From: Ephemerocybe angulata
Lineage: Eukaryota; Basidiomycota; Agaricomycetes; Agaricales; Psathyrellaceae
NCBI GenBank assembly: GCA_013368325.1
Contig: JAACJK010000064.1
Coordinates: 62,001 to 126,000, forward strand
DNA length: 64,000 nt
Reading direction: 5' to 3'
In this document: positions 1 to 11,586 of the stretch, piece by piece
Layout of the letters: each line of letters begins with the position of its first letter
Numbering within the stretch: the first letter of the stretch is position 1
Position numbers and translations under genes: made by a program
Notes under the pieces: model-generated
Told to the model about the DNA's origin: nothing
Databases searched by the model: none
What the model saw: the letters and a program-made list of their open reading frames with translations, nothing else

Positions 1-18
1 CAGCTCGACTTGGCGACC

Positions 19-45
19 TATAAATACCCATCATCCCTTGATGGG
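19..45 (+). promoter_or_regulatory. TATA box followed by a perfect 7-bp hairpin (unit 1)
   Basis: TATAAATA at 19-26 abuts CCCATCATCCCTTGATGGG (27-45), which folds as a 7-bp stem with a 5-nt loop. The same pair occurs in every unit, with TATAAATA at 8607, 17637, 27094, 36559, 46028 and 54962. A core promoter for the downstream multi-intron region is the likely role, but no transcript evidence is available. Confidence 0.5.
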
Positions 46-248
46 CAGGGCAAATGCACGCTAGCGTAGTCTGCGAGGGAAAATTATGTGCGCAAAAAGC
101 GAAGAGCGAATCGGAGGAGGAGGATACGCACGTAAAGCGCGTAAAGGACAAGGAGCGCGTCGGAGCCTGGGCCCGCAGAGTTCTGTGCGGGCTGAGATAG
201 GGTGGGATGTGTGACGCGGTCTGGGTGTGGGAGTGTTGCATGGAGAGG

Positions 249-254
249 TATAAA
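249..254 (+). promoter_or_regulatory. Second TATA box ahead of the leader exon (unit 1)
   Basis: TATAAA lies in a G-rich context about 230 bp after the first TATA box. The following sequence, with its first good donor at 408 (GTCAGT), looks like a leader exon. Equivalent TATAAA boxes are at 8837, 17867, 27324, 36789, 46258 and 55192. A start site about 30 nt downstream, near 280, would be expected. Which of the two TATA boxes is used cannot be told from sequence. Confidence 0.5.
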
Positions 255-2598
255 GGCTGGAGGGGTGGGTGGAGACAAGTCAGAGTTCTCCACTGCGAGG
301 ATCGTTCCCTTCCTCATTCCATAGCCTGCTCGCTATTTCGTGCTCCCTCGTCTATCTCGCTGTCTCTGCTTGCTGCTTATTGTATTGTCGTCGTCATCCA
401 GCTCGAGGTCAGTGATTCTCCGTTTGTGATGCTATGCTCATATCACTTACCACCTGTCGCTACATAGATTCTTTCGTGCTCATTCGCGTTTCTATTGATC
501 TCTGCAGCACTGACCTCTGTTATTTCAATTCAAAAAGTATCTCTATTCATTTTGTCTACTACATGACGCTAATTGTCTGTTTCTAGTGCCGCCTGAAGCC
601 AACTCGATCTTAGCCCAGTACATCGCGACGATAGAGGTATGCGAGGATCATTTCTTTCTTCATTTCCCACCAGCCTGCTCGCTATTTCGCGATCCCTTTG
701 CACACCACGTCTACCTCCCCTTGCTGCTCATTGTATTTGTCGTTGTCATCGTCGACGATGAGCTCGAGGTCAGTGATCTGTGATGCTATGTTCATATCTC
801 TTACCACTGTGGCTTGTCTCTAGCGCGCGTCCTTCGCGTTTCTATTGACCTGCGCAACACTGACCTCACTTGCACCTAGACTCGGACACGTAAGTTTATT
901 CATCCTACCTACTACATCACGTTCATACCGTATTGATATACCGCCGTTCTCCAGGCCGACTTGATCCCATTTACATGCCCCGACGGGTTATAACGAAGGT
1001 GAGTCAGTCCTGTTCTCATAACGAAATGAAGCTCACCGTGATATCGATAGCACGTCGCTGCTCGCATTCGTCATGGCAATGCTTCGGCCCTCGAGGGAGT
1101 ACTTGGCAACCCCGGGTCTAAATAAATCGAATCCCAAAGTAAGTAACAAGCCACCTTGTTGCCAATCATGATACTCACCTTTCGTTGATGCCCTCCCAGA
1201 CCCACGCCGGGTTTTGGCGGCGTCGTAGGGGGTCTGCGCTGTAGGGTTGGGTCCGGTCGGTCCAGTCGCATATCGGCGGTTCTGAAAGGACAAGAGTAAG
1301 CAACTAATTATCCTTGGAAAATCTCAGCACTCACCATGTTCCACCCAGAAGCCAACGCTATCACGCGCCGCTCTCGTTGCTCTCCTCGCATTTTGGTGGA
1401 GTTGACGGCGTCTGGCGTGTGCGGTCCGGTCGTATATTGGCAGCTCTGAAAAGAATTCGGCCGCGTAGTAAGTAACAGGCTACATATAGCCAGATCTCAG
1501 TACTCACCTTTCGTTTGCCCCACCCAGCGTCGCCGTCGTCGTTTCCACCAGTGTGAGTGTCGGAGCGCGGATGGGATTTCATCGCCGCCGTCGTTTGTGC
1601 CAGTGGCCGCGGCGCCGCTGTGCCCAACGAGACCGAGACTTGCGCGCTTGGAACGTTGTCACGCGCCGCTCTCGGCACTCTCGTCGCATTTTGTGGAGCC
1701 GACGTCGTTTGGCTCGGGTCGTACATCGGTGGTGCACTGTAAGTCTGTAAGTACCCAGCTGCCTTTGTAAAGTCTTGTGCTCACCTTTCGTTGGTCCCAC
1801 CCCAGTCCTATCGTCATCGGCGCCGGTGTGCGGCTTGATGCCCTTGAGAAGGTGAAGGGTGTGGGATGGCCTGGCTAACGGTGAGCAGCGACACGCGTTG
1901 GACTCGAATGAATACTTACCATTTCCGATTTTCCATCTCCTGTTACCACCCAGTCCCTACTCGCGTTCACTGTGCCAACCTGCGATTCGTTCGCCCGTGC
2001 ACTGCTGGAGTCAACAGCTAACTTGAGATGCGGCATACGGTCAGGCGCGCAGTGCATCGGCCGCGAGGTCTTGGCTGGCGCTGTAGATGGCGGCGGTATG
2101 CAAAGGGAACGAAGTCGCGGGCAGTGCCTGCGACCTACGAAAAGGTGAGCCACGGTCTTGCATACAGCTGAACTGCCATTTACTAACCTTGTCGCAGTGC
2201 TGCCATTCCCCTCGTCGATGCGATTGTACCGCGACTCCCGTTGGACTTGTTGGCGACGACGCGTAGATCTACGTCCTGGCTTGTATTTAGTGGACCTTGT
2301 AGTAGTTGTCGTGTTCGTGGTTGGGCGGGATATGGTGTGCTGGAGGCTGCACGAAGACGGTGACTCCGGGCGAGAAACGTGTGTGGGAGGGGCATCGAGT
2401 TGAGAATTGGGGATGGCGTCGGTGTCCAGGGATCGGCCAGGCGCGCCTCAGTTGCTTGTCGGCAGCGTCTGGACCAAACAGCGTCAACGAGCCGAGCTGC
2501 GCGTGGGAACTGATCTGAAATTTCCTCCTGGCCTTCCTGGAGGTTGTGAACGACGGCGAAACTGATTTCCTCTCCTCCCCACCCGTTTATAACTCAAA

Positions 2599-3938
2599 AT
2601 GTCGACCAGCGGGCTCAAGGCCATTGCGCCAGTGCCCACAGCGGCCGATTTTCTGGACATTGTCCTGTCCAAGACCCAGAGGAAAACGCCCACGGTGAGG
2701 AGAGAACCATTTGCGATTGAATGAATACAGACATGCTGAATGCGATATCGGCACTAGGTCATCCACAAAAACTTCAAAATCAGTCGTATTCGTAACTTCT
2801 ACATGCGCAAAGTCAAGTTCTGTCAGGATTGCTTCGACGAAAAGCTGGGGGCCATCCTTACCGAATTCCCCATGCTCGATGTGCGTTTTGGTTCGCTTTC
2901 CATAGGGTAAATGGCTGATCTTTGGACATTATACATAGGATCTTCACCCTTTCCTTTCCTCGCTCATGAACGTCCTCTACGACAAGAACCATTACAAGCT
3001 CGCGTTGGGTCAGCTGCGAACGGCAAGGCATTTGATCGACCATGTCGCGAAGGATTACTGCCGTCTCCTCAAATTCGGTGACAGTCTATACCGCTGCAAG
3101 CAGCTCAAGAAGGCTGCGCTCGGTCGGTGAGTCCTTAGATTGAGTCTTTCGGGAAACCTCGCTCACGTACTTTTTTCAGCATGGCTACGATCATGAAGCG
3201 CCAAAAGGACCCCCTCGCCTATCTCGAGCAAGTCAGGCAGCATATCTCCCGTCTCCCCGCCATCGACCCCAACACCCGCACCCTTCTCGTCTGTGGATAC
3301 CCCAACGTCGGAAAATCGTCTTTCATCAACAAGGTTACCCGCGCCGATGTCGATGTGCAACCCTACGCCTTCACCACCAAGTCTCTGTTCGTCGGACATC
3401 TCGACTACAAGTATCTGAGGTGGCAGGTCATCGATACCCCCGGTATCCTTGATCACCCGCTCGAGGAGATGAACACCATCGAGATGCAGAGTATCACCGC
3501 CATGGCCCATTTGAAGAGCGCTATCCTCTACTTCATGGATCTCAGTGAGCAGTGTGGATACACCGTCGAGGCTCAGGTATGCTTTGCCCATTCGCGCTTT
3601 TCCTGTAACGAAGCTGACGCCGCGTGCAGTGCAAGCTCTTCCACTCGATCAAGCCTCTTTTCGCCACTAAACCCACCGTCCTCGTCCTCAACAAAATCGA
3701 TGTCATGAAGCTCGAAGAACTCCACCCCGACAACCGCGCCCTCGTGCAAGAAATCATCGACACCGAAGGCGTTATCTGCGTCCAGACCTCCTGCGCCACC
3801 GAGGAGGGTGTGATGGACCTCAAGAACAAGGCCTGCGACGCCCTCCTTGCCCACCGTGTCGACCTCAAGATGAAGGGTAGCAAGATCACCTCCGTCGCGA
3901 ACCGTATCCACGTCGCCCAGCCCAAGCCAGGTACGTGA
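2599..3938 (+). CDS. NOG1 copy 1, 3'-truncated duplicate (370 aa)
   Basis: Exons by comparison with the full gene: 2599-2694, 2758-2880, 2939-3126, 3180-3576 and 3630-3938. The frame is open and encodes the NOG1 N-terminal domain and the complete GTPase domain: GYPNVGKS (175-182), DTPG (221-224) and NKID (289-292). It is the shortest copy. About 155 nt present in copy 2 are missing at 3930, so the protein ends ...VAQPKPGT just after the G domain and lacks the residues up to 406 seen in copies 2-6. It has no C-terminal NOG1 region and cannot be a full functional NOG1 (inference from family knowledge). It may be an expressed fragment or a pseudogene. Intron 4 differs in sequence from all other copies, so this is an old member of the array. 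Confidence 0.7.
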
Positions 3939-6900
3939 TGGGCCTGACGCGCCGTTGTCGGGAGTACGGGAATTACTGTTTATGGGTGAAAAACTTCCTT
4001 TTGGGGCTAAAAAGGCGAAAAAAGAGCTAACTTAAACACCCTATCTAATACATTCAGGCTTTTCAGACCGGCATAACCTCTCCCATGGCAATGAGTACGT
4101 GGCTGTTGAAGACACGCAGAGCACGGCCATGGGATCCCTCGGGGCAGCAGCAACCCTTCGTTGGGGAAGCGAGCGGTTCTGCGCTGGCTTATATAGACCT
4201 CCGGACCCTTTCCGGTACGTGCTCCGCCGCCTTCCCCTTTTTCGTTGTGTTCATCACCTTCTCCTTCCAGGCCTCCGGACCCTTTCTTCTCGGGTAACAG
4301 GTACGTACTCAGCCCTCCTGTGCTCGTCGCATTCAACTTTCCTTTGCGTGCTCCATCGTCTCTAAAGTTCCCTTCTAATGCAAGTACCAGTTGCATTTGA
4401 AGTGGCCTTTAGACACACTGGAGCATGACTCCCCCAAATCCTAACCTCCTATTCACAGGTATCCCTTCTCGGTTCCGCATCGTGTATTACGTTCACTGGT
4501 GCATTGCGTATTGTGTCCGCCAGTGTGATGTGAAACAGGTCCGCCGTCTGCCCATCCATTCTTCTTCCCCCTCCATCTGTACTCATATGCCTACCTAGGT
4601 ATCCTCTGGTGCGTGTAGTAAAACAGGTTGAGTCTTCAAGTCGTGTAGAGTTGTAATTCAAAGTACCTCGTTTCTCCTCTGCCGTAGCGTAAGTGCCACA
4701 GGCTCGGCTCCGTTTCCGTCCCCGCAAAAAGAATTTGTCTATCCCGAGCCCAGATGGCGGACGGAGTCTTCCATTGGGCCTGTCGGAGATCTCCTGCATC
4801 GTGCCTACAGTGGACTTAGCCGCATCATACGGCTGATTTGTGTATGCTGCCAGCGTTGCAATTCATGATCACCGCCACTTCAGTTTTACCGTCTCTCTTG
4901 TAATTTCCCTTCCTCCCCACTCATTACATCCTCACGGATCGTCACCGCTGTTCTCGTCCCAAGACCTTGCCCCCTTCCATGCGTCCGTATTTCCATGCCC
5001 GGAGTCGTTTATGAACTTCAGTATACAGCACGCACACACGGTTCGGTGCACTGCTCAGTCACCCGCTTCAGCGTACAACTCGCTGGTTGAACCTCAGCGA
5101 GGGGTCTCTACAACGTGTGTACCCTCCTTCACACCACCGGACTTCCCTGTTTACTCATTTCACCAGCAAGATCTACTGGGTACTTCGTTTCAGAAATCAT
5201 TGAGCCACTACGAGTGTCCAGCAGCTTCAGCCCTGACCGACCATCCAAGCTTTCGAAATATCCTTGAATGCCATACATCGGGTCCGTTCTTTTGCTTTGC
5301 GTGACTTGGCAATGGTTACTGGCACGACCGCCTCACAGCTCGTCTCACGGGAACCATTTCTATTGCGGAATCACAAACACGACCCCATGCATCGAAGGTC
5401 GGCCAGCGACACGGCCCGTGCACCCATTCCAGGACTGCGAATAGCCACATGACTGCCCCATGGCCCTAATTTCCAACGCTCGCTTCGCTCGCGGTCGCGC
5501 AGAGATATCCAACCCCACTTACGCCATGGCGTCCCCATCCACATATCCCCTGCGTGGGCAGCGAATTGATGGCGTGGGCAGGCGTGGCGGTGTTCCCTCC
5601 ACGATCAGACGCGCCTGCCACGGGCCCCACGCTCCCCACGCGTCTGGCCTTTTCCTGATGTGTTTGTGGCCACAGAAATCCCGCCCCCTCCCAGACTCGT
5701 AAGTCTTCTTGCAGTATTGGGGCCCTACGCTCCTGACTCTGTCCCCATAGGCCCGTTTTCCGGAACCATTTCTGTTGCGGAATCGCAAAATTCAAGGCCC
5801 AAACACCACGTCCAGACCGCCGCGCGGCCATTGTCCCCAGAAGCCATTTGCGACGGCTCGCAGTGATCATCCGTACGTTGACCCATTCCGTACACGGGCC
5901 CATTTACTTCCAGGCCGCTCGCGGAACGTCCAAGGAACGTCGATCCTTCACTCGTAAGCCTTCCTCTCTCGTCATTGGACCTGACTAACTCACGCGTAAT
6001 AGACCCATTTTCCGGAATCATTTCTGTTGCGGAATCGCAAAATTCAAGGCCCAAACACCGCGTCCAGACCGCCGCGCGGCCATTCTCCTCGGACGACATC
6101 CACGACGTCTCACACTATCCGTACGTTATTCAATCCCAATTAGGTCTGACTGGCAGTCCCTACACGGGCTCATTCTACTTCCAGGCCGCTCACGGAACAT
6201 CCAAGCAACGTCGATGCTTCACTCGTAAGTCTTGCTCTCACATCATTGGACCCCATTAACTCATGCGTAATAGACCCGTTTTCCGAATTCATTTCTGTTG
6301 CGGAATCGCAAAATCAAAGCATCAAACGCCATTTCCAGACTTCCTATCGCCGTGCCTCCTCGCAGCGCCTCTTCACACCGTACGTCATTCAATCCCAACC
6401 AGGTCTAGCCTGCATCCTGTCATTCCGTACGCAAGCTTATTTCGTTTCCAGGTCGTGGGACGCCGAACCCTCTCTACTTCAAGTTTGCCATGGCGGAACC
6501 CGTGAGTCTCGCGCTTCACTCGCCTCTTGCACTCGATATTTACGCCAGGGTCTCGCGCGCTTAAACTGCCACGGGTCGCTCTCTTCATAAGCCGCGCACG
6601 CCGTCTCACGACGATCATCCGCACGTCACTCGATCCCAGGCAGGTCCCGCCAGGAGCCTATTATTCCGTCCACGAGCTCATTTCGCTTCCAGGTTGCTCG
6701 CGGGACGCCGATCCATCTATACTTTGAGATCCCGATGCCGTCACTCGTGAGTTCCGCTGCGCTTCACTCGCGTTATGCATTCGGAGTCCAATTTTAACGA
6801 CTGACATAAGGTGTGTCTCACCAGCGTCAGCGAGAAGGACCATGGCATGCGCGCCGCGCCGCTGGCCGCTGTCTGGTTCACAGAAGATGCCCATGGCATG

Positions 6901-7194
6901 GGAATGCCCCGAAGGCCCTTGAGGCATCCAACCGAGGGTCCAGTCGATGCGCTCGGGTATCCATCAGCTCTGGATGTAGCGACAACTGGACCGTGGCTTT
7001 GACTTCGGAATCAATGATTCGTTACCCGCACATTTGGTAAGTCAATCTCGTACAGTCCTTTGTACAATCACTGATGGTCTGTTTACACCAGCAAGGCTCT
7101 CAGCCTCTGCTCTACAGGGCCTAGACTAAATACTGACTCCTTTTGGGCTGTAGAAGCGAAGAAGCATCACCGGGGAGTTTCCATTGTCGAAGCA

Positions 7195-7228
7195 CGGAAT
7201 AAGCGCGCGGGCGCTTAGCGCCATTCCG
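7195..7228. other. Conserved GC-rich imperfect hairpin
   Basis: CGGAAT-AAGCGC-GCGG-GCGCTT-AGCGCC-ATTCCG: two stacked 6-bp stems separated by a 6-nt bulge on the 3' side. The element recurs in later units (for example near 16195 and 53555) with only a base change in the bulge, so the stem bases are retained. Function unknown. Confidence 0.4.
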
Positions 7229-8127
7229 CGAATTCCGAAGGCTTCTTAGGGTCGAAATGAGTAAAATAGGAGAAAATACCTCTGGCTCGTGCGCCGGGAC
7301 GTGGTAGAATTGCGGGGGGGTGAATCGGGCGAGATTTGAAAGGCTCGGGGAATGCTTCGCCTCATCGAAGCTCCGCGCTAGTACTACCCTGGCTCTGAAT
7401 TAGATTTACACATTCAGTGTCTGCGAGTCGCCAATTAAATAGCTACCACGGGTAGCGGCAGTAACATTGAATTGCTCAGTCTTCCGAACACCCCGCGCCT
7501 GAGCAACCGTACTCGTCCCCCCGTTCTCCCGTTCGTCACAATCGTGAGATGACACTCCAACCATGATACCGCCGTAGGAGCGTCAAAGGCTAAGCTCATT
7601 AAATGCCGTCATATTCTGGGTGGACAGCGAAAATGGTGTGGTCGAGATTCGTTGCCAAGCCGAGCGGGGAGTGCACGCCGAACGAGATTCAGAGGAGGGA
7701 ATGCGCGCGCACGCGCTGTAATCGCGGACTCGAGGAATGCGCCCTGGAAAGGAAACTTCAAGGAAGGCAGTGGTAAAAGCAAGGTGGGAGAAAGGGATAT
7801 GACGTACGCGGCGGTGATCTCTGCAGCAGGCGAGCATGAACGGGCGGGCCAATTGGGTTTCGTGATGCGTGCGCAAAGTTAAGCGCCCAACGCGTTCTGT
7901 GCGTAGAAGCAATAGTCCGAGCTTTCACATCTCTCCCTATGTACTTCTTACTGCAGGTAATCTAGTGAATGTATGAAAGTACCGTCCACTCGGCCAAAAT
8001 TGACATTAAGTTGCCATCTCGCGTACAAACGGCACTCTTCTCCTCGCAGTACCGTACACCTCAAATCGTGCGTTTCAGCAGCTTGACCCGCAATTCACCA
8101 ATTCTAGTACGTACTTTACTCACCTGT

Positions 8128-8154
8128 CCCGGGTCTGACACCTGTCAGACCGGG
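8128..8154. other. Inverted repeat around TGACACCTGTCA
   Basis: CCCGGGTCTGACA and TGTCAGACCGGG flank a CC loop. In later units (for example 17158-17185) the outer stem has changed sequence but still pairs as ACCCG/CGGGT, while the TGACACCTGTCA core is fixed. It lies about 450 bp upstream of the next TATAAATA, so a protein-binding site or structured element are both possible. Confidence 0.35.
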
Positions 8155-8588
8155 TAGCGAGGGAATTAGTTCAAATTTTAAAATCCATGGAGACTTGGGT
8201 CCGCAGGAGTCAGGACGAAAGGTACGCACGTCGCTCGTCGCAGGGCTTACTGCAGACCCAGATGGTGGTTGTAGGCTATACAGGATATGTATTTTGTGCT
8301 ATGAGTGCCGCCCGATCTGACCTAGCCCAACTCGATCTTCAGGAAAACGCGAAAGCAAAGAAATCGTCGCCTCGGCGCTTAATCGCCCTAAGCACACTAA
8401 CACGCCTCTATCCGCACCAGAATAAGCATACCATGCATATCAGCATTTCCCCAAGTACTCACTTCACATGCCTGTGCAGGGTCTCTCCCTTCCAGCCGCC
8501 CCCGAATTCTCAATAAACCCAAGCCGATCAGCCCTCCTCCCCACCCCCATTCTCCCGCCGAGCATGCGTTCAAACCGCCCTCCGTCCC

Positions 8589-11586
8589 CAGCTCGTCTTG
8601 GCGACCTATAAATACCCATCATCCCTTGATGGGCAGCGCAAATGCACGCTAGCGTAGTCTGCGAGGGAAAATTCAGCGCGCAAAAAGCGAAGAGCGAATC
8701 GGAGGAGGAGGATATGCACGTAAAGCGCGTAAAGGACAAGGAGCGCGTCGGAGCCTGGACCCGCAGAGTTCTGTGCGGGCTGAGATAGGGTGGGATGTGT
8801 GACGTGGAGTGGGGGTGGGAGTGTTGCATGGAGAGGTATAAAGGCTGGAGGGGTGGGTGGAGACAAGTCAGAGTTCTCCACTGCGAGGATCGTTCCCTTC
8901 CTCATTCCATAGCCTGCTCGCTATTTCGTGCTCCCTTCGTCTATCTCGTTGTCTCTCCTTGCTGCTTATTGTATCGTCGTCGTCGTCGTCTATCAGCTCG
9001 AGGTCAGCGATTCTCCGTTTGTGATGCTATGCTCATATCACTTACCAGCTGTCCCTAGATTCTTTCGTGCTCATTCACGTTTCTATTGATCTCTGACCCA
9101 GCCTCTGTTATTTCAATTCAACAAGTATTTCTATTCATTCTATCTACTACATGACGCTAATTGTCTGTTTCTAGTGCCGCCTGAAGCCAACTCGATCCTA
9201 GCCCAGTACATCGCGACGATAGAGGTATGCGAGGATCATTTCTTTCTTCATTTCCCACCAGCCTGCTCCCCTTTGCACACCACGTCTATTTTCTTACCTC
9301 CCCTTGCTGCTCATTGTATTTGTCGTTGTCATCGTCGACGATGAGCTCGAGGTCAGTGATCTGTGATGCTGTGTTCATATCTCTTACCACTGTGGCTTGT
9401 CTCTAGCGCGCGTCCTTCGGGTTTCTATTGACCTGTGCAACACTGACCTCACTTGCACCTAGACTCGGACACGTAAGTTTATTCATATTCATCCTACCTA
9501 CTACATCACGTTTATACCGTATTGATATACCGCCGTTCTCCAGACCGACTTGATCCCATTGGCATGCCCCAGCACATCGCGACGGGTTATAACGAAGGTG
9601 AGTCAGTCCTGTTCTCATAACGAAATGAAGCTCACCGTGATATCGATAGCACGTCGCTGCTCGCATTCGTTGATATTCCTGCGTCGACCTTACTCGTGGC
9701 AATGCTTCGGCCCACACGACGAACCTTCCATTGATTGTGTGATCGTCGAGAGCTGCTGGCGGAGTCGTGGTGAACGCCATCGTTGAGGGATGACCTGGAA
9801 GGTGAGTAACAGTTTTCCATATAATCGAGGGACTACTTACTATTCCACGATAGTACTCTTTGGGATGTGTTGGCGGCACCGGGTCATAGAGGTATGTTAG
9901 TCCCGGTATCAAGACGAAACGAGCTCACCGTGATATCACTTCTCAGCTAGAAGTTCGCATTCCTGCATCGACGGCGACATTTCGTGCACGAACCCTCTGC
10001 CGCCTGTGTGACCATCGGGTGCTGCTGTTGGTGGCGCGTTGAGGGATGGCCTGGCTAAAGGTAAGTAACGGTTTTCCATATAGCACCGTCAGTACTTACC
10101 ATTCCCCGGTAGAACTTGTAAGGAACGTGTCGGCGGCCCCGAATCTGAACAGATTGAACCGCAAAGTTAGTAACAGGCCATCTACTTGCCAGTCATGATA
10201 CTCACCTGCATCCAGGATCTACGCCGGGCTTTGGCGGCGCCGACTGGGTGTGTGCTGTAGGGTTGGGTCCAGTCCAGTCGCATATTGGCGGTTCTGAAAG
10301 GACAAGAGTAAGCAACCAACCATCCCTGGAAAATCTCAGCACTCACCATGTTCCACCCAGTAGCCAGCGCTGCCATGCGCCGCTCTCGTTGCTCTCCTCG
10401 CATTTTGGTGGAGTTGACGGCGTCTGGCGTGTGCGGTCCGGGTATATTGGCATCTCTGAAAGGAATTCGGCCGCGTAGTAAGTGACAGGCTACATATAGT
10501 GAGATCTCAGTACTCACCTTTCGTTTGTCCCACCCAGCGTCGCCGTCGTCGTTTCCACTAGTGTGAGTGTCGGGGCGCGGATGGGATTTCGTCGCCGCCG
10601 TCGTTTGTGCCAGTGGCCGCGGCGTCGCTGTGCCAACGGAACGGAGACTTGCGCGCTTGGAACGGTATCACGCGCCGCTCTCGTTGCTCTCGTCGCATTT
10701 TGTGGAGCCGACGTCGTCTGGGCCGCATGCGTGTGTCTGCTCAGGTCGTACATCGGTGGTGCACGCTGCCTTTGTAGAATTTTGTGCTCACCTTTCGTTG
10801 GTCCACCCCAGTCCTATCGTCGGGCGGCTCTACCAGAGACGGATCGTCGTTGAGAAAGTGAAGGGTGTGGGATGGCCTGGCTATCGGTGAGCAGTGGCAC
10901 ACGTCGTAATCATATGAATGCTTACTATTTCCGATTTTCCATCTCCTGTTACCCACCCAGTCCCTACTCGCGTTCACTGTGCCAACCTGCGATTCGTTCG
11001 CCCGTGCACTGCTGGAGTCAACAGCTAACTTGAGATGCGGTATACGGTCGGGCGCGCAGTGCATCGGCCGCGAGGTCTTGGCTGGCGCTGTAGATGGCGG
11101 CGGTATGCAAAGGGAACGAAGTCGCGGGAGTGCCTGCGACCTACGAAAAGGTGAGCCACGGTCTTGCATACAGCTAAACTGCCATTTACTAACCTTGTCG
11201 CAGTGCTGTCTTTCGATGCTATTGCACCGCGACTCCCGTTGGACTCGGACTTGTTGGCAACGACGCGTAGATCTACGTCGATTCTACGAGAACGGCCTTG
11301 GATACGGGCGAGAGTCCTGGCTTGTATTTAGTGGACCTTGTAGTAGTTGTCGTGTTCGTGGTTGCGTGGGAGGGTGCACGAAAGGGGTTCGCGCTGACGG
11401 TGACTCCGGGCGAGAGAAGCGTTTGCGAGGCGCGCCTCAGTTGCTTGTCGGCAGCGTCTGGACCAAACAGCAGCATGAGCCGAGCTGAGCGTGGGAACTG
11501 ATCTGAAATTTCCTCCTGGCCTTCCTGGACGTCGTGAACGACGGCGAAACCGATTTCCTCTCCTCCCCACCCCTCTATAACTCAAA
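8589..11586 (+). other. Array A2: predicted multi-intron region
   Basis: This holds the same elements as A1 with extra modules. The 50-nt exon is 9175-9224. Clear introns include 9598-9649, 9802-9853, 9892-9946, 10061-10112 and 10308-10360. The 10061 intron has GTAAGTA as donor and a TACTTAC branch site. A direct repeat ATAGAGGTATG occurs at two donors (9219-9229 and 9886-9896), the pair whose recombination explains the deletion in unit 7. Compared with A1 it keeps an additional ~370 nt (about 9680-10140). No conserved protein frame was found. Confidence 0.5.

Larger units (their letters stand above)
1..2598 (+). other. Array A1: predicted multi-intron, apparently non-coding transcript region
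   Basis: Well-formed introns can be placed at 408-586 (or an alternative end at 467), 769-823, 890-954, 999-1050, 1139-1199, 1296-1348, 1468-1527, 1739-1805, 1881-1953 and 2145-2197. Most start GTRAGT or GTCAGT, carry a TACTNAC or CTNAC branch site about 12-25 nt before the end, and finish in CCCAG, TAG or CAG. A 50-nt exon sits at 587-636, with a GTATGC donor at 637. The leader exon ending at 407 and its donor are duplicated at about 650-768. Exons between 1200 and 1740 are related to each other but have no common open frame, so a spliced non-coding RNA or decayed gene is more likely than a protein gene. The NOG1 start codon follows at 2599, so this could also be a long 5' leader of NOG1. 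Confidence 0.5.
3939..8588 (+). other. Array B1: tandem two-intron modules plus spacer
   Basis: After a TATA-bearing stretch (TTATATAG at about 4187-4194), nine introns form a regular ladder: 5699-5750, 5873-5913, 5954-6002, 6121-6184, 6225-6273, 6380-6451, 6502-6548, 6621-6692 and 6747-6810, plus 7037-7091. Introns alternate between a GTAAGTC/GTGAGT type ending TAATAG, CAG or AAG and a GTACGT type ending TTCCAG. Each pair recurs every 240-280 bp. The longer exons share the motif TTTCTGTTGCGGAATCGCAA, and the shorter exons share a GCTCGCGGGACG-like core. Frames break between modules (an in-frame stop lies at the end of the exon before 5873), so coding is unlikely. Positions 7100-8588 hold spacer with two hairpins and no gene I can support. 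Confidence 0.5.

Noticed and set aside
1468..1527. GTAAGTA near the start and TACTCAC/TACTTAC near the end of many ~60-nt elements look like terminal inverted repeats of miniature transposons or introners.
   Set aside because: The two motifs are the normal 5' splice site and branch-site consensus, which are near reverse complements. Spacing to a terminal CAG or TAG fits ordinary spliceosomal introns, and there are no target-site duplications.
4085..4365. Open frames starting MAMST and MAVED just downstream of each truncated NOG1 copy.
   Set aside because: Frame and length vary between units, they overlap a TATA-like motif and intron signals, and they have no recognisable domain.
5699..6810. 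Regularly spaced similar blocks resembling a CRISPR array.
   Set aside because: The repeats are imperfect, 40-120 nt long, include splice signals, and the genome is eukaryotic. Spacers are also related to each other.
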